Shown here: piece by piece, positions 54,114 to 64,000 of the stretch
How positions within the stretch are numbered: the first letter of the stretch is position 1
Layout: every line of letters starts with the position of its first letter
Assembly (NCBI RefSeq): GCF_024323335.1
Contig: NC_066585.1
Coordinates: 184,158,294 to 184,222,293, forward strand
Source of the DNA: Lathyrus oleraceus
Lineage: Eukaryota; Streptophyta; Magnoliopsida; Fabales; Fabaceae
Direction: 5' to 3'
Length of the DNA: 64,000 nt
Made by a program: the position numbers and the translations under genes
Notes under the pieces: generated by a model
The model's input: only the letters and a program-made list of their open reading frames with translations
Databases searched by the model: none
What the model was told of the DNA's origin: nothing

Positions 54114-55281
54114 CTATGGATCCCTAGAAGCTCGGGACGCAGGAAGATAAGCTGCACGAAGCCTCTTAACCTCTCTCTCATACGCTGCTTCCATATCTGC
54201 CTTCTCTTTAGCGAGTCGGTCATACCTCCTTTTCCAGAACTTGGAAGACTGAGGAAGTAGAGAAGTCCAGGCATCATCAGGATCATTAATGACCTGATGC
54301 TCGAGGAACTCGATCAGAGCATCTTTCTCCTTAAGCTGTTGAAGCAACTCTTCTCTTTCACGGATCCAGGCACGTGAAAGGTCTTCGTCTCTCAACTCCT
54401 CTACTCCTTGGTTAGAGAGGGTTGAAGGCCCAGCCACAACCAAAGGTGTAGGTCTCGGATAATCGTAAGGCATGAGATACTCAGATGCTCTCTTCCTTAC
54501 CCAAGCAGTATACGGCTCCAATGCAATGCAGTTCTTCGGACCCACCTCGCTCCTGCCCTTCCTATGGATCTTGCGCCAAGCGCGAACCATTCTGCTCTTC
54601 AAGCCTTGGGGATCTTTACCCTCCTGAAAGAACACACCTTCTAACAGAATGTTATTAGGTTTATCCTTTAGGGGGAACCCAAGCTGACGACGTGCTAACA
54701 CAGGGTTGTAGCTAATCCCACCAAGAGATATCATATACACGATTATACCAAGAGATATCATCATTAGTGAGAGACATAAGCCTCGTAGACCACCGTAGAC
54801 ATCCCTTGTTCTCCTTGAAGGCGAGCGTCTGAGGTAAGTGAGAAATAAACCACTTATACAACAGATGCAAATAGCACACAATAGCGCCACTACCCTTTGT
54901 GTTCCTCAGATGCAAAGAGAAATAGGTATCACCCAACAGAGTCGGAACGGGATTAAGAGCAGAGAAGATCCTAATAGCATTCACATCCACAAACTTGTCG
55001 ATGTTAGGGAACAATACCAACCCATAGATGAGAAGTACAAATATGGCTTCAAAGGCATCCTCACTCATGGCCTTCCCATAAACGGTAGCTTGAGCGATGA
55101 GGAACTCAGAAGGGAGACCTTGAATTCCACCTTTGGTAGTCATATGAGCTTTATCCAAGGATTCATCTATATGCAACAAGTCAGCTATCTCTTGAGAAGT
55201 AGGAATACTCTCCAAGCCACTAAACGGCACCTGATCCAGAATCAGTATACCCACCAGATAAGCATACTCTTCAAGGGTAGG
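54114..55281 (-). pseudogene. Ogre ORF1 of element E, 5'-truncated and frameshifted
   Basis: Two overlapping frames (55281-54712 and 54890-54114) encode the extra protein that Ogre elements carry upstream of gag. It begins PTLEEYAYLVG, continues with FEAIFVLLIYGLVLFPN, NPVPTLLGDTY and LLYKWFISHLP, and after the shift has YNPVLARRQLGFP, GRSEVGPKNCIALEPYT and a C-terminal coiled coil (LLQQLKEKDALIEFLEHQ). I recall such proteins in legumes under a DUF7745-type label; the function is unknown. GATATCTCTTGG occurs twice near 54720-54765 at the frame change, suggesting a deletion between direct repeats. The N-terminus is cut off by LTR J. Confidence 0.82.
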
Positions 55282-58200
55282 TGTAGCACCTCAAATTTTC
55301 ACCTCCCATTTTGTACATACATTTTCATTTTAGGTCATTAACATTTGCATTGTTCATTGCATAGTCTACCAAGTCATCAGTCAAGACTGGTCAGGAGATC
55401 CAGTTGTGCAAGCAAGCCAGTGCATTTCCTATGGAAGCAAAGCTCTAGGGTTGGTTCAATGAGTTCATGTGACCTAGGGATCATTTTGAAGTGGTTTGGC
55501 CAAAGGTCGGATGTTCAAAGCTCATCAGTCAAGATGCAATTCATCTGAAACCCTAGAAAGTCAACCAAAGGCAACTGTCAATTCAATCATGGATTTGAAG
55601 GTGGGAGATGATTAGAGAGGCCTCATTCATGTCCATACAAGTCTCATTTTAAATTTCAAACATCTACATTGAAGAATTTGAGGTCAGATGAAAACTTTCC
55701 AAAAATAGTAAGTGACCTGTAATTTGAAATTGCCAAAAATGGAAAGGTTTTCTCCTCAGGTTTACATCATCAAGCAAGCTTCAAATGAAATTTTGTCCAA
55801 CACGAAAGTTGAAGATCTTGCTCTCCCATTTCCAAAAAGTCAAAGATCATGAATTTCTCATGTATGGTTGAAAAGATATGGATCAATCATTGCCAAGCTA
55901 ATTTGAACTTCAAGAATGCATAACTTTCAAACCATAAGGCCAAATGGAGTGGTTCTTTTTTGTACATTCATGACTTGACATACACTATCCAAATTATGCA
56001 TCACATGCCATGCATTCTCATCACAAAAATATTTGGTTTTTCATTTGAATTTTGGAGGGAAATTCCAAATTTGAAAATTAGGCATTGTTTTCATATTCTA
56101 GCATTGCATTTGGTTGCCAAACAACATTTCAAGTGATTTCCAAGCAGAATTCGTGCACTGTTACATTGCTTTTCCATACATAAGGGTGAATTTGCAAATT
56201 GGCCAAAACACCTTGTTTTCACTAATTACACTTGCATTGGTTAAGCATGATTAACAAACTTGATTAACAGATCATATATAAGTCTAATCCTAACAGAAAA
56301 TTGCATTAACACATCACAATTTCCAGATCTGAAAATTTTCACACATTGTGCTCTCAAACTTTTCTTCAATTTTCTTCATACACCTTGCCTTGTTCTTGAT
56401 CAAATCATCATCCATGAGCATTGTGGAGCATTTTGGAAGCAGGATTCGAAGGATTTCATACAGATTTGAGGACTGTTGAAGCTCACACTTATCCATGGCA
56501 GTTGGAGATTCAAGCAAGATCAAGCACGATTGAGCTCTCATTCTTCATCCATTCATCCATATAAGCATTAAGGAAGATCTGTTCCTGCTTTTCAAGACCT
56601 GAATCCATTGATTTCACTTCTGCATCTTCTTGAAGGTCAGAATTCGAGTTCTATAATTCATGAAATTGTTATATGGATGTTGTAGATCCTTCATCACTGA
56701 GTACACTGAGCTTTGTTTCACTGATTTTCATGAAGTATTGTGTTAGTTATGCTAGATCTAAGTTTGACATGTGAAACTTCTTGTGTTCGATTTGCTGGAT
56801 ATATGTTGATTCATGTTAAACCAAGCTTGGATTCATGTTGTATGATGTGAGAGGAACACGATGATGTGATTATTTTGAATTTCTGTGCATATGTGTTCTT
56901 GAGCGTATGAACATGATGAATATTGATGAAGCTGTTAGGGTTTTATTCCCAGAAGTGTGTTTGATCTCTTCAACGTGTGTTTGCATGCGTTTAGTTGTTA
57001 ATGGACATGTACTGGTCCAAGTGTCATGTGCGTGGCATGATGATTGGTCCTAATTGCTTCGCCCTGCCACATCAGTTAAGTGAAACGGTGCGTTTCACTT
57101 AACTAGCGCGCTAGTTCAAATAATTCCTCTCTTCGATTCTGGCCGGCGCCATTTCCAAATTGCATTTCATATTTTATGTCATTTCCTTTACATATTCATC
57201 CATATGCTTTCACATGATTTTTTAATTTTTCATTCACTTCTAAAATTCATAACTCAATGAATATTCATCCAAATCATGTGTGGATTTTTGCATTATTCTC
57301 CATTTTATGTCTAGTTTTTTATGACTATTTTTCCACAATTTGTGCCTAGATAAAAAAATGTTTTGGCCTAGGGTTTGTGTATGCATGTCCAATTTGTACC
57401 TTGCTTGCCATATGCTTTGTGAAATGATGAGTTTTAATCCAATGCCTTTGAAACTTTGCATGCTTAAACTAGACATCTTGCTGGACATTTTGGTGTTGAG
57501 TTTGCATTTTTCTCATTTTTGGTTGCTGAGATATGCTCATGTTAATGTAGGTGTGACAATGTGTGTCACACCTTTGCTTGCTCAATTTGATGATTTTCTT
57601 TGCCTTTCCAAATGAATGACAAATGATGTGATTTTCTGAATGATGCTTCTTCTGGATGTTGTGATTGATCATGAATTTTCTTGGAATTTTTAGACTCATT
57701 TCTGATTTGTTAGGGATTTTTCTTTCTGGATTGCCATTTGTGGACTTTTGGATAGTCATGAACTTCAATGCTTTGTGAAATGCTGGTTGTGTATCCTATG
57801 AATGTAAAATTTTGCACATTGTTTCTAGACACATTGAAGTTTATTGTGGATTTGGTTTGAGGTCTTTATCATTTGTCAATTCTGTTTTAGGCTTGTGCTA
57901 AGTTGATGTATCAAATTGTGTCCTAATTGAGCTTGTTTGTGCTTACCTTGCCTTATGGAATTTGATTGCCTTGCCTAAACTTGTCCAAATGCCTTGATTT
58001 TTGGTGTGTTGATCATGTTGTGTGTGCTGTTTAGCCATGATTTTTCTTGAGATTAATTGAATCATTTTTGAATTAATGTGGATTTGTTCATTCTGTTGTT
58101 TCAATGTGCTTTCAACTTGCATGCCTTGCCTTATTGGATTTGTGAAATGAATTTGGTTGTTGCTATTGACATGAGACCTTTTGGATTGTGTTCTTAATTG

Positions 58201-59282
58201 GTTGAGTTTGATTCATGTCAATTTTAATGTTCTGTTTTGAATTATTTCTCCCTCTTTGACCCTAGGCCTTGTCCTAGTGGTTTGTGCTTATGTTTGAGTT
58301 TTGTTTTCAGGATAAGAAGCATATGGCCATGAGGGGATTGATTCACATTGCTTGAGTTGGATTATTTGGTTGATGTTGACTAATATTGACTTGTTTTGTA
58401 GGTGGCTCTTAGCTCATTTGAGTTGAGCTTGTGCCTCGCACATTGTAGCACTGCTTGTTTGACTATGTCTGTTGACTGTGGACTATTAACTGTCTGTTTG
58501 ACTTTTTGAGTTGTATACTGATTGAGTTGGATTGTTTTCAGGTACATTAGTTGCTTAAGTTCATTGTGAACTTGTTTTTGCTTTGCTTGGTTGCATAAGC
58601 ATTGAGGTATAACTTCTCTGACTTCATGTAGTCTGGAAGACCTGTCCTGTTACTTGGGCAGGCACCTGTCTGAAGTCCTCCTTAAGAGGCAATGCTTGTG
58701 TTTGTTTATTTTTGTGCCAAGCAGGAAAAGACCTTTGATAAGGCAATTGGCAGATAAAAGAGATGTGTAGTCCATCTCCTGCTAGTCAGTGTGTCATTCA
58801 CTTTGCTCACACACCTTGTGTTGATGCATTGTGCATAGTAACCCAAGATCTTTTTTGTGTCAGTCACATGTGGATAGAAGAGTTCCTGCTTTCTGAACTC
58901 CCACACTTTCATTCGAGTCAAGCTCTCCCAGGCCAGGGATAAGAGCTGTGAGGCACACCCCTCACTTCCCATTTCATCTGCTTCACCCTAACTCTCAATG
59001 TTAGGGTTAAGAGCTAACTTCACCTGATTCCAGTTGGCTTGTGTTTCACAGCCTAACCTTGTGTGAGCCCACTTTGTTTGTATATAGTGTGTGCTATTTG
59101 TGTGATTGATTGCTTTGCTTGTGCTGTTTAGGATAGCTTGCCCCTGTGCAAGTTAGGTAGAAACCTTGACCTAGGACCATGGTGAATTTGCATGATAACT
59201 ATTTGGCTCGAGTTAGTCTCCCTTCTAGTATGTCATTTCCCAGTCTCTGGTTAGGCTAGTCCTTTGTCCCTGCGTAGAGGAA

Positions 59283-59735
59283 CTACGTCGCCCTGATCCT
59301 CATACCAGATGAGGTACGTAGGCAGGAGATGAGCTGATCTCTCCGGGCGCCCTTTTGTTTTGTTTGTGTGAGTTGTTTCTCCTTTTCTGGTTGGAGTCCG
59401 ATGTAAGTCCAGTGATTGGCATTCGGTTTCCAGTTGCTTGTTGGAGTCTGACGTAAGTCCAGCGATTGGCAGTTGGTTTCCTGTGTGTGTTTGTTGGTTC
59501 GGAGTCTGATGTAAGTCCAGCGATTGGCATTCGGTTTCCATGTTTTCCTGTTTGTGTTTTGTTTGGCGTGCGTTAGCCTAGCTACGAGTGCTCTGATTCT
59601 TCTTTAGTCCGAGAAGATACGTATGCATAGGATGCGGCATCCTAGCGAGCATGTTCCCCCTGTCCCGAACTACGTCGACTCTGATGTCTGTGCCTGACAG
59701 ACTACGTAGGCCCAGGATGCGATATCCTGCCGAGT
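59283..59735 (+). other. Three double-stem RNA modules, LTR J
   Basis: Module 1: CTACGT/ACGTAG (59283-59288/59316-59321) with inner CCTCAT/ATGAGG (59298-59303/59309-59314). Module 2: TACG/CGTA near 59583 with inner CTTCT/AGAAG. Module 3: CTACGT/ACGTAG (59670-59675/59704-59709) with inner GTCTGT/ACAGAC (59686-59691/59697-59702). Modules 1 and 3 correspond to H modules 2 and 4, and differ from them by paired changes in both stems. Confidence 0.8.
59390..59545 (+). repeat. Three-copy minisatellite in LTR J
   Basis: Units of about 60 bp with the core GTAAGTCCAGYGATTGGCA, homologous to the 52-bp units of LTR E and to a single copy in LTR H. Confidence 0.8.
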
Positions 59736-60027
59736 TAGTTTCTTTTGTTTCCTGTGTCTCTTTCAGCCAGTGTGTGATGTTTGAGCAGTGTTTAGCAACC
59801 TTTATCCTTCCTTTTGTGCGTGGATCCCATCGAGTACGACGGATGCGTAGGGGTGCTAATACCTTCCTTTCGCATAACCGACTCCCGATCCTTGCATCTC
59901 TGGTCGCGAGACCATGTTCTTTCCAGGTTTACTTCGAGCGTTTCCTTTCCCTCTTTTGGGATAAATAACGCATGGTGGCGGCTCTGTTGTTTCGTTTTCC
60001 CGCCGGTTTTTCGCGTAATGCGACAGC

Positions 60028-60045
60028 TGGCGACTCTGCTGGGGA
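60028..60045 (+). promoter_or_regulatory. Primer binding site of J, tRNA-Arg type
   Basis: TGGCGACTCTGCTGGGGA, two bases after the LTR end, identical to the PBS of A, B and H. Confidence 0.88.
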
Positions 60046-60170
60046 CACAGAGAAGTTGACCTCTTGCTGGTCCATCTTCCCTAAGCGAGTCTCTCCTAGC
60101 GCTCTGTAGGATAGGGTTTGGTTGCTTTTGTTGTTTCATTTATTACATTCATTTATTTATTGTTTGCATT

Positions 60171-61644
60171 TGTAGGTGTTTAATTGGCTGCATTATATGG
60201 TAAAACACTAGCTGGATTCTAATGTCTTGACTGATGTCATGACATGGTGTGTATGTGTGACTGCATTGTAGGTTAGAATATCTAACTGTACTCTGATGTC
60301 TTGACTGATGTCATGACACACTTGAGTAGTTACTGCAGGATTAGCTAATACAGGATTTAGTGAATGTCAAACTGGATGTTGTGACATTCATTCCTGTCAG
60401 CAGATACTAAGGAATAGAACAGCTTGTGTTCTGTTAGAACTTAGTATTCATTTCCAGTCTGGTTATCAAGGAAATACCAGACCTGGCATAAGGCCTACTG
60501 ACTGAATGTCAAACTGGATGTTATGACATTCATCATTGACAGCATATACTGAACAATAGACAGAGTGGTGTTCTGGTACACTTCAGTATGTTTCTTAGTT
60601 TGTTCTTCAAGAGGATAACAGAACTAACTTTAGGCCAAATGTGTAAATGTCAAATTGGATACTTTGACATTTATTAATGTAAGTTGTTACTGTAGAATGG
60701 TCAGTTTGGTCATGTACAGGTCAGCAAAATTGTACAGTCTATTTTCTGGAAAAACAGACTTAGCATATGATCCTTGATGTCAAGTTGAATGTCGTGACAT
60801 TCATTCCTGACAGCATATGCTATATTGTAGATTGTTCAGTTTTCTGTTTCAGCTTTTTCTCAGGCTATTCTTCAGGGATTCAACAACTGAGAGAAAATCC
60901 AGGAAATCAACAACCAAGCTACATTTAATGAACCTAACAAATAGCCTATTTGTTAGTAACCTAGATGTGGAATTTAGGGGAACTCGCGTGACCTTAAATT
61001 CAGGAGAATACAAGTGCAAAGGCCCAACTACTGCAATATAAAAGGAAGTCGTTCCTTCATTCAGAACTGGGGATTTTGAGGCGTGAAGATTTAGTGTGTC
61101 CATCATACTTCACTGCTGTATTTTTGTGAGTCTTGTATTAGACATATCTTGTAAGCCAAGCCATTATCACGTAGATGATTGCATTGGTATAGGGTGTTCA
61201 TTGAGTTGTAAGTGTTGTGTCGCTCAAAGCTTTTAAGCGTGAGTGCTGTGTATCTTGATTAAAGCTGTAAAGCACAATCAAGAGTTGTTTGAAGTGTGAC
61301 TTCAAAGTTGTCTTTAATATTGATTAAAGGTGGTAATCACTGAGGTGATTGAGGGGGAGTGAGTAGGAACTCTGATCTTAGTGTAAGAATTGAAATTGCA
61401 TTGGGTAGGGATTAAGTGACAAGTTGTAAACGGGTGAGTTTAGCTTTGAATTAATACTACTGATAGTGGATTTCCTCCCTGGCTTGGTAGCCCCCAGATG
61501 TAGGTCATGTTGGACTGAACTGGGTAAACAATTACTTGTGTTATTTACTGCACTTACTTTTAAGTTCTGCATAATTCTTGTCTGTGCAGAATTGGATGTC
61601 ATAACAACCCGAGTGACATCTAAAGTCTGATAACTAGAATTTCA
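60171..61644 (+). repeat. 5' LTR of copia element K
   Basis: 1474 bp, starting TGTAGGTG and ending TTTCA. A TATA box (TATAAAA) lies at 61037-61043. The U3 half has several diverged repeats of about 130-150 bp, each with an inverted repeat of the type AATGTCA...TGACATT (60363-60388, 60503-60531, 60645-60670 and 60780-60800). The left border is inferred from where homology to the J/H leader stops, and from TG. Confidence 0.78.
61037..61043 (+). promoter_or_regulatory. TATA box of LTR K
   Basis: TATAAAA in the context GCAATATAAAAGGAAG, about 870 bp into the LTR. Confidence 0.65.
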
Positions 61645-61646
61645 AT

Positions 61647-61661
61647 TGGCATCAGAGCAGG
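61647..61661 (+). promoter_or_regulatory. Primer binding site of K, tRNA-Met type
   Basis: TGGCATCAGAGCAGG, two bases after the LTR end. It differs by one base from the common copia PBS complementary to initiator tRNA-Met. Confidence 0.85.
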
Positions 61662-61714
61662 CACCCTGCCTGTGAATTTCTGGGTGAGATCTAGGGAAGT
61701 TACTTTCTAGTACC

Positions 61715-64000
61715 ATGGACAAGGATATAGGACACTCAAATAGACCACCCATGTTGGATGGCTCTAATTATGATGACTGGAAGCCTCGTATGATAGCCTT
61801 CTTAAGGTCTCTAGATAGCAAAGTCTGGAGAGCTGTCAACAAAGGATGGGAACATCCAACGAAGACAGGTGAAGATGGAGTCAGTGTGCAGATTCCTGAA
61901 GAAGAGTGGGACAAGGAGCAAGAGGCATTAGCTCTTGGAAATTCCAAGGCCTTGAATGCATTGTTCAATGGAATCAGTAAGAACATCTTCAGGCTGGTGC
62001 ACCACTGTGAACTAGCTAAGGAAGTTTAGGATACCCTCAAGGTAACTCATGAAGGTACTTCCAAGGTGAAGATGTCCAAACTTCATATGCTGACCACCAA
62101 GTTTGAAAATCTGAGGATGAAAGAGGATGAGACTATTCATGACTTTCACATGAATATTCTTGAAATTGCAAACACCTCTAGTGGACTAGGTGAGAAAATG
62201 GCTGAAGAGAAACTTGTAAGAAAGATTCTCAGGTCCTTGCCTAAGAGATTTGCTATGAAGGTCACAGCCATAGAGGAGGCGCAGGACATCTGCAATATGA
62301 AGGTGGATGAGCTCATTGGTTCTCTCCAAACCTTTGAAATGGGCTTGTGTGAGAATGCTGAAAAGAAGAACAAAAGCGTAGCTTTTGTATCTAATGCTGA
62401 AGAAGAGTCAGAAGCAGGATATACTGAAGGTGATGAAAGTATATCAGAAGCCTTAGCCATGCTTGGGAGACAGTTCAACAAGTTCGTGAAGAAGATTGAT
62501 CAAAGAGGGAGACCTAATGTCAAGAACATCCCGTCTGACATCAGGAAAAGATCAACTTCTGAAGAAAAGTTCAACCAAGGCAAGGGAATCCAGTGTCATG
62601 GTTATGAAGGGTATGGACACGTCAGAGCTGAATGTCCTACTTATCTCAAGATGCAAAAGAAGGGGCTAACTATCACATGGTCTGAAGGAGATTCTGAAAG
62701 TGAATCTGAAGGAGAATCTGCCAAACATGTCACTGCACTAACCAGTGTTTGTGCCTCTGATGATGACTCAAGTGCAGATGAACTGACCTTTGATGAACTT
62801 GCTGCAGCCTATAAGAAGCTGTGTACCACCAGTGCAGAAGTCCGTGAACAAGGAGAAAAGCAGAAGAAACTCATCAAGGAACTGGAAGATGAGAGAAAGA
62901 AGCATCTGACAGCTATAGAGGGTCTAAATGGTGAGATAGCCTTGCTGACCTCCAAGCTGAATCAGATGACTAAATCCATCAGAATGATGAACAAGGGAAT
63001 TGACACCTTGGAAGAGATTCTAAAGGTGGGACAGCAGTCTGGAACCAAATCTGGCCTAGGATTTGGGAAAAGATCCTCAGCTGAACACAAACGCCCAAAG
63101 GCTAAAGTTCAGAAGTTCAAGCGGAAGTCAAAGCCAATGTCTCAACATCGGGGAACTAGGATGAATAATCATCAGAAGAGGAAATACCAGGAATGGAGGT
63201 GTCACCACTGTGGTAGGCTTGGACATATAAAAGCCTTCTGTTACTGGCTTCATGGTTTCCCTAACCAAGCCTCGCATGCCAGGCCTAAGCATAAGACATA
63301 TAAGCACTATGTCCCCATCAAGAAGCAACAATGGTATGCTAGGTTAGCACACACAGCTCTAAGGGCTTCTACCAGAGAAGACTAGTACTTTGACAGTGGA
63401 TGCTCAAGACATATGACTGGTATGGAAAATCTACTGGTGGATATTCAACCTCACACTACCAGCTATGTGACCTTTGGTGATGGTGCCAAAGGAAAAATAA
63501 AAGGTGTGGGTAAGCTGGACTGCTCTAGAGTTCCAAAACTGAATAATATGCTGTTAGTAAGAGGACTAACTGCAAACCTCATCAGCATAAGCCAACTGTG
63601 TGATCAAGGGTTCCATGTTTACTAAGGAGCTATGCGTTGTGACAAATGGTGACAATCAGGAAGTTATGAGAGGAACCAGGTCCAAAGATAACTGCTATCT
63701 GTGGGAACCTAAAGTCTCTAACTTTTCCACAATATGCTCCTCAGCCAAGGAAGAACAGGAGGTGAAGCTGTGGCATAGACGTCTTGGACATCTCCACTTA
63801 CGGGGAATGAAGAAGATTATATCCAAGGAAGCAGTCAGAGGAATTCCAAAGCTGCTTATTGATGAAGGAAGAGTCTGTGGAGAATGCCAGGTGGGCAAGC
63901 AAACCAAGATGTCACATCCGAAGCTGGGACATCCTACAACCTCCAGAGTTCTGGAACTGTTACACATGGACTTAATGGGACCTATGCAGGTTGAAAGTCT
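61715..64000 (+). pseudogene. gag-pol of copia element K, interrupted
   Basis: The frame starts at ATG 61715 with the copia gag domain (LDGSNYDDWKPRM). It includes a coiled coil near 62800-62990 and a first knuckle at 62594 in which the second Cys is Tyr (CHGYEGYGH). A second, complete knuckle, CHHCGRLGHIKAFC, lies near 63200. The protease active site YFDSGCSRHMTG follows near 63390, then the pre-integrase zinc region (LWHRRLGHLH...CGECQVGKQ) and the start of the integrase core (HMDLMGP). It is broken by TAG at 62027-62029 and 63383-63385, both at positions where Trp is usual, and by a one-base frameshift near 63617. After the shift the frame is open to the window end. Confidence 0.88.

Larger units (their letters stand above)
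5707..55281 (-). mobile_element. Element E: old full-domain Ogre, split by B, G/H and J
   Basis: In its own sense (right to left) it contains ORF1, gag-protease, an intron, RT-RNaseH-RNaseH-integrase, a long 3' UTR, a polypurine tract and a 3' LTR. Removing the nested insertions leaves about 18 kb, without the 5' LTR and leader, which lie beyond J. A complete copy would exceed 23 kb, the size known for Ogre. The 3' LTR ends at 5707 and ATATG (5702-5706) would be its target duplication. It is decayed by many nonsense codons and has acted as a landing site for three later elements. Confidence 0.88.
55282..60025 (+). repeat. 5' LTR of element J
   Basis: Starts TGTAGCACCTC and ends TAATGCGACA. 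A TATA-like TATATAA lies at 56275-56281. In the last 800 bp lie a three-copy minisatellite of about 60 bp (59390-59545), three RNA modules (59283-59321, 59583-59625 and 59670-59709), a GTAC hairpin near 59827-59842 with TCG/CGA in place of TAG/CTA, and a PBS-like site near 59976. It shares blocks with LTR H such as CTGAAGTCCTCCTTAAGAGG. The rest of the LTR is AT-rich without ORFs of interest. Confidence 0.88.
55282..60170 (+). mobile_element. Element J: Ogre-type LTR, PBS and start of leader
   Basis: A 4744-bp LTR (55282-60025), a PBS and 125 bp of leader. Then the copia element K interrupts and the window ends before J can resume. GTAGG (55277-55281) would be the left copy of the target duplication in ORF1 of E. 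J is closely related to H by LTR end, PBS and leader. Confidence 0.88.
60171..64000 (+). mobile_element. Element K: Ty1/copia Sirevirus-type element, 5' part
   Basis: Inserted in the leader of J in the same orientation, with GCATT (60166-60170) as the possible left duplication. It has an LTR, an initiator-tRNA-Met PBS, gag with a long coiled coil and two zinc knuckles, protease, and the GAG-pre-integrase HHCC region, and it runs off the window inside integrase. The large gag with coiled coil and the lineage-typical motifs point to Sirevirus (SIRE1-like). Confidence 0.88.

Overview
The window is plant nuclear repeat DNA, and I see no cellular gene in it. Nearly every base can be assigned to LTR retrotransposons. 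The dominant class is the Ty3/gypsy Tat/Ogre lineage. The signs are a tRNA-Arg-type primer site after LTRs of 1.6-5.5 kb, an extra ORF1 upstream of gag in one element, a small intron between the protease and reverse transcriptase parts, two RNase H domains (the second archaeal-like) and a DD35E integrase. A Ty1/copia Sirevirus-type element occupies the right end. Very large Ogre elements at this density suggest a legume, most likely Fabeae (pea, vetch or lentil type). That is an inference, since no host gene confirms it.

Layout from left to right. Element A (minus strand, 1-4549) is a 5' LTR plus a deleted body. It lies in fragment C (plus, 4550-5706, RNase H to integrase). Element E (minus, 5707-55281) is an old Ogre inserted in C. 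Its 3' LTR (22461 down to 5707) is split by element B (plus, 7649-19338, target duplication AAAAG). Its body continues with 3' UTR, integrase, RNase H and RT to 29641. There a solo LTR, G (29642-30757 plus 48783-49492, duplication ATACG), interrupts the RT. G is itself split by element H (plus, 30758-48777, duplication CCCCT). After G, E resumes with the RT N-terminus, intron, gag-protease and ORF1 up to 55281. There element J (plus, LTR 55282-60025) interrupts ORF1. J is in turn interrupted at 60171 by the copia element K, which runs off the window. The relative ages follow: C is older than E, E is older than B, G and J, G is older than H, and J is older than K.

Coding state. B keeps one intact 1157-codon RT/RNase H/integrase frame but has lost the gag capsid and the protease. 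H is very young (about six substitutions between 5.4-kb LTRs), yet it lacks capsid, protease and almost all of pol, so it must have moved with enzymes supplied in trans. E has every module, but carries at least seven nonsense codons. K is broken by two TAG codons and a frameshift.

The most interesting structure is RNA-like and lies outside the ORFs. (1) Every Ogre-type LTR carries one to four copies of a two-stem module followed by a GCGAT-loop hairpin, and the stems change in a compensatory way between copies. (2) Directly after the pol stop of B, E and H there are three or four double-stem hairpins, many capped by CCC-GNRA-GGG, again with compensatory stems. (3) A GTAC-exposing hairpin in the transcribed part of the LTR, a second PBS-like site in U5, and 3' UTR arrays of motifs that resemble the tRNA-Arg 3' end add to this. 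Together they suggest an elaborate, largely non-coding control system carried by these elements.
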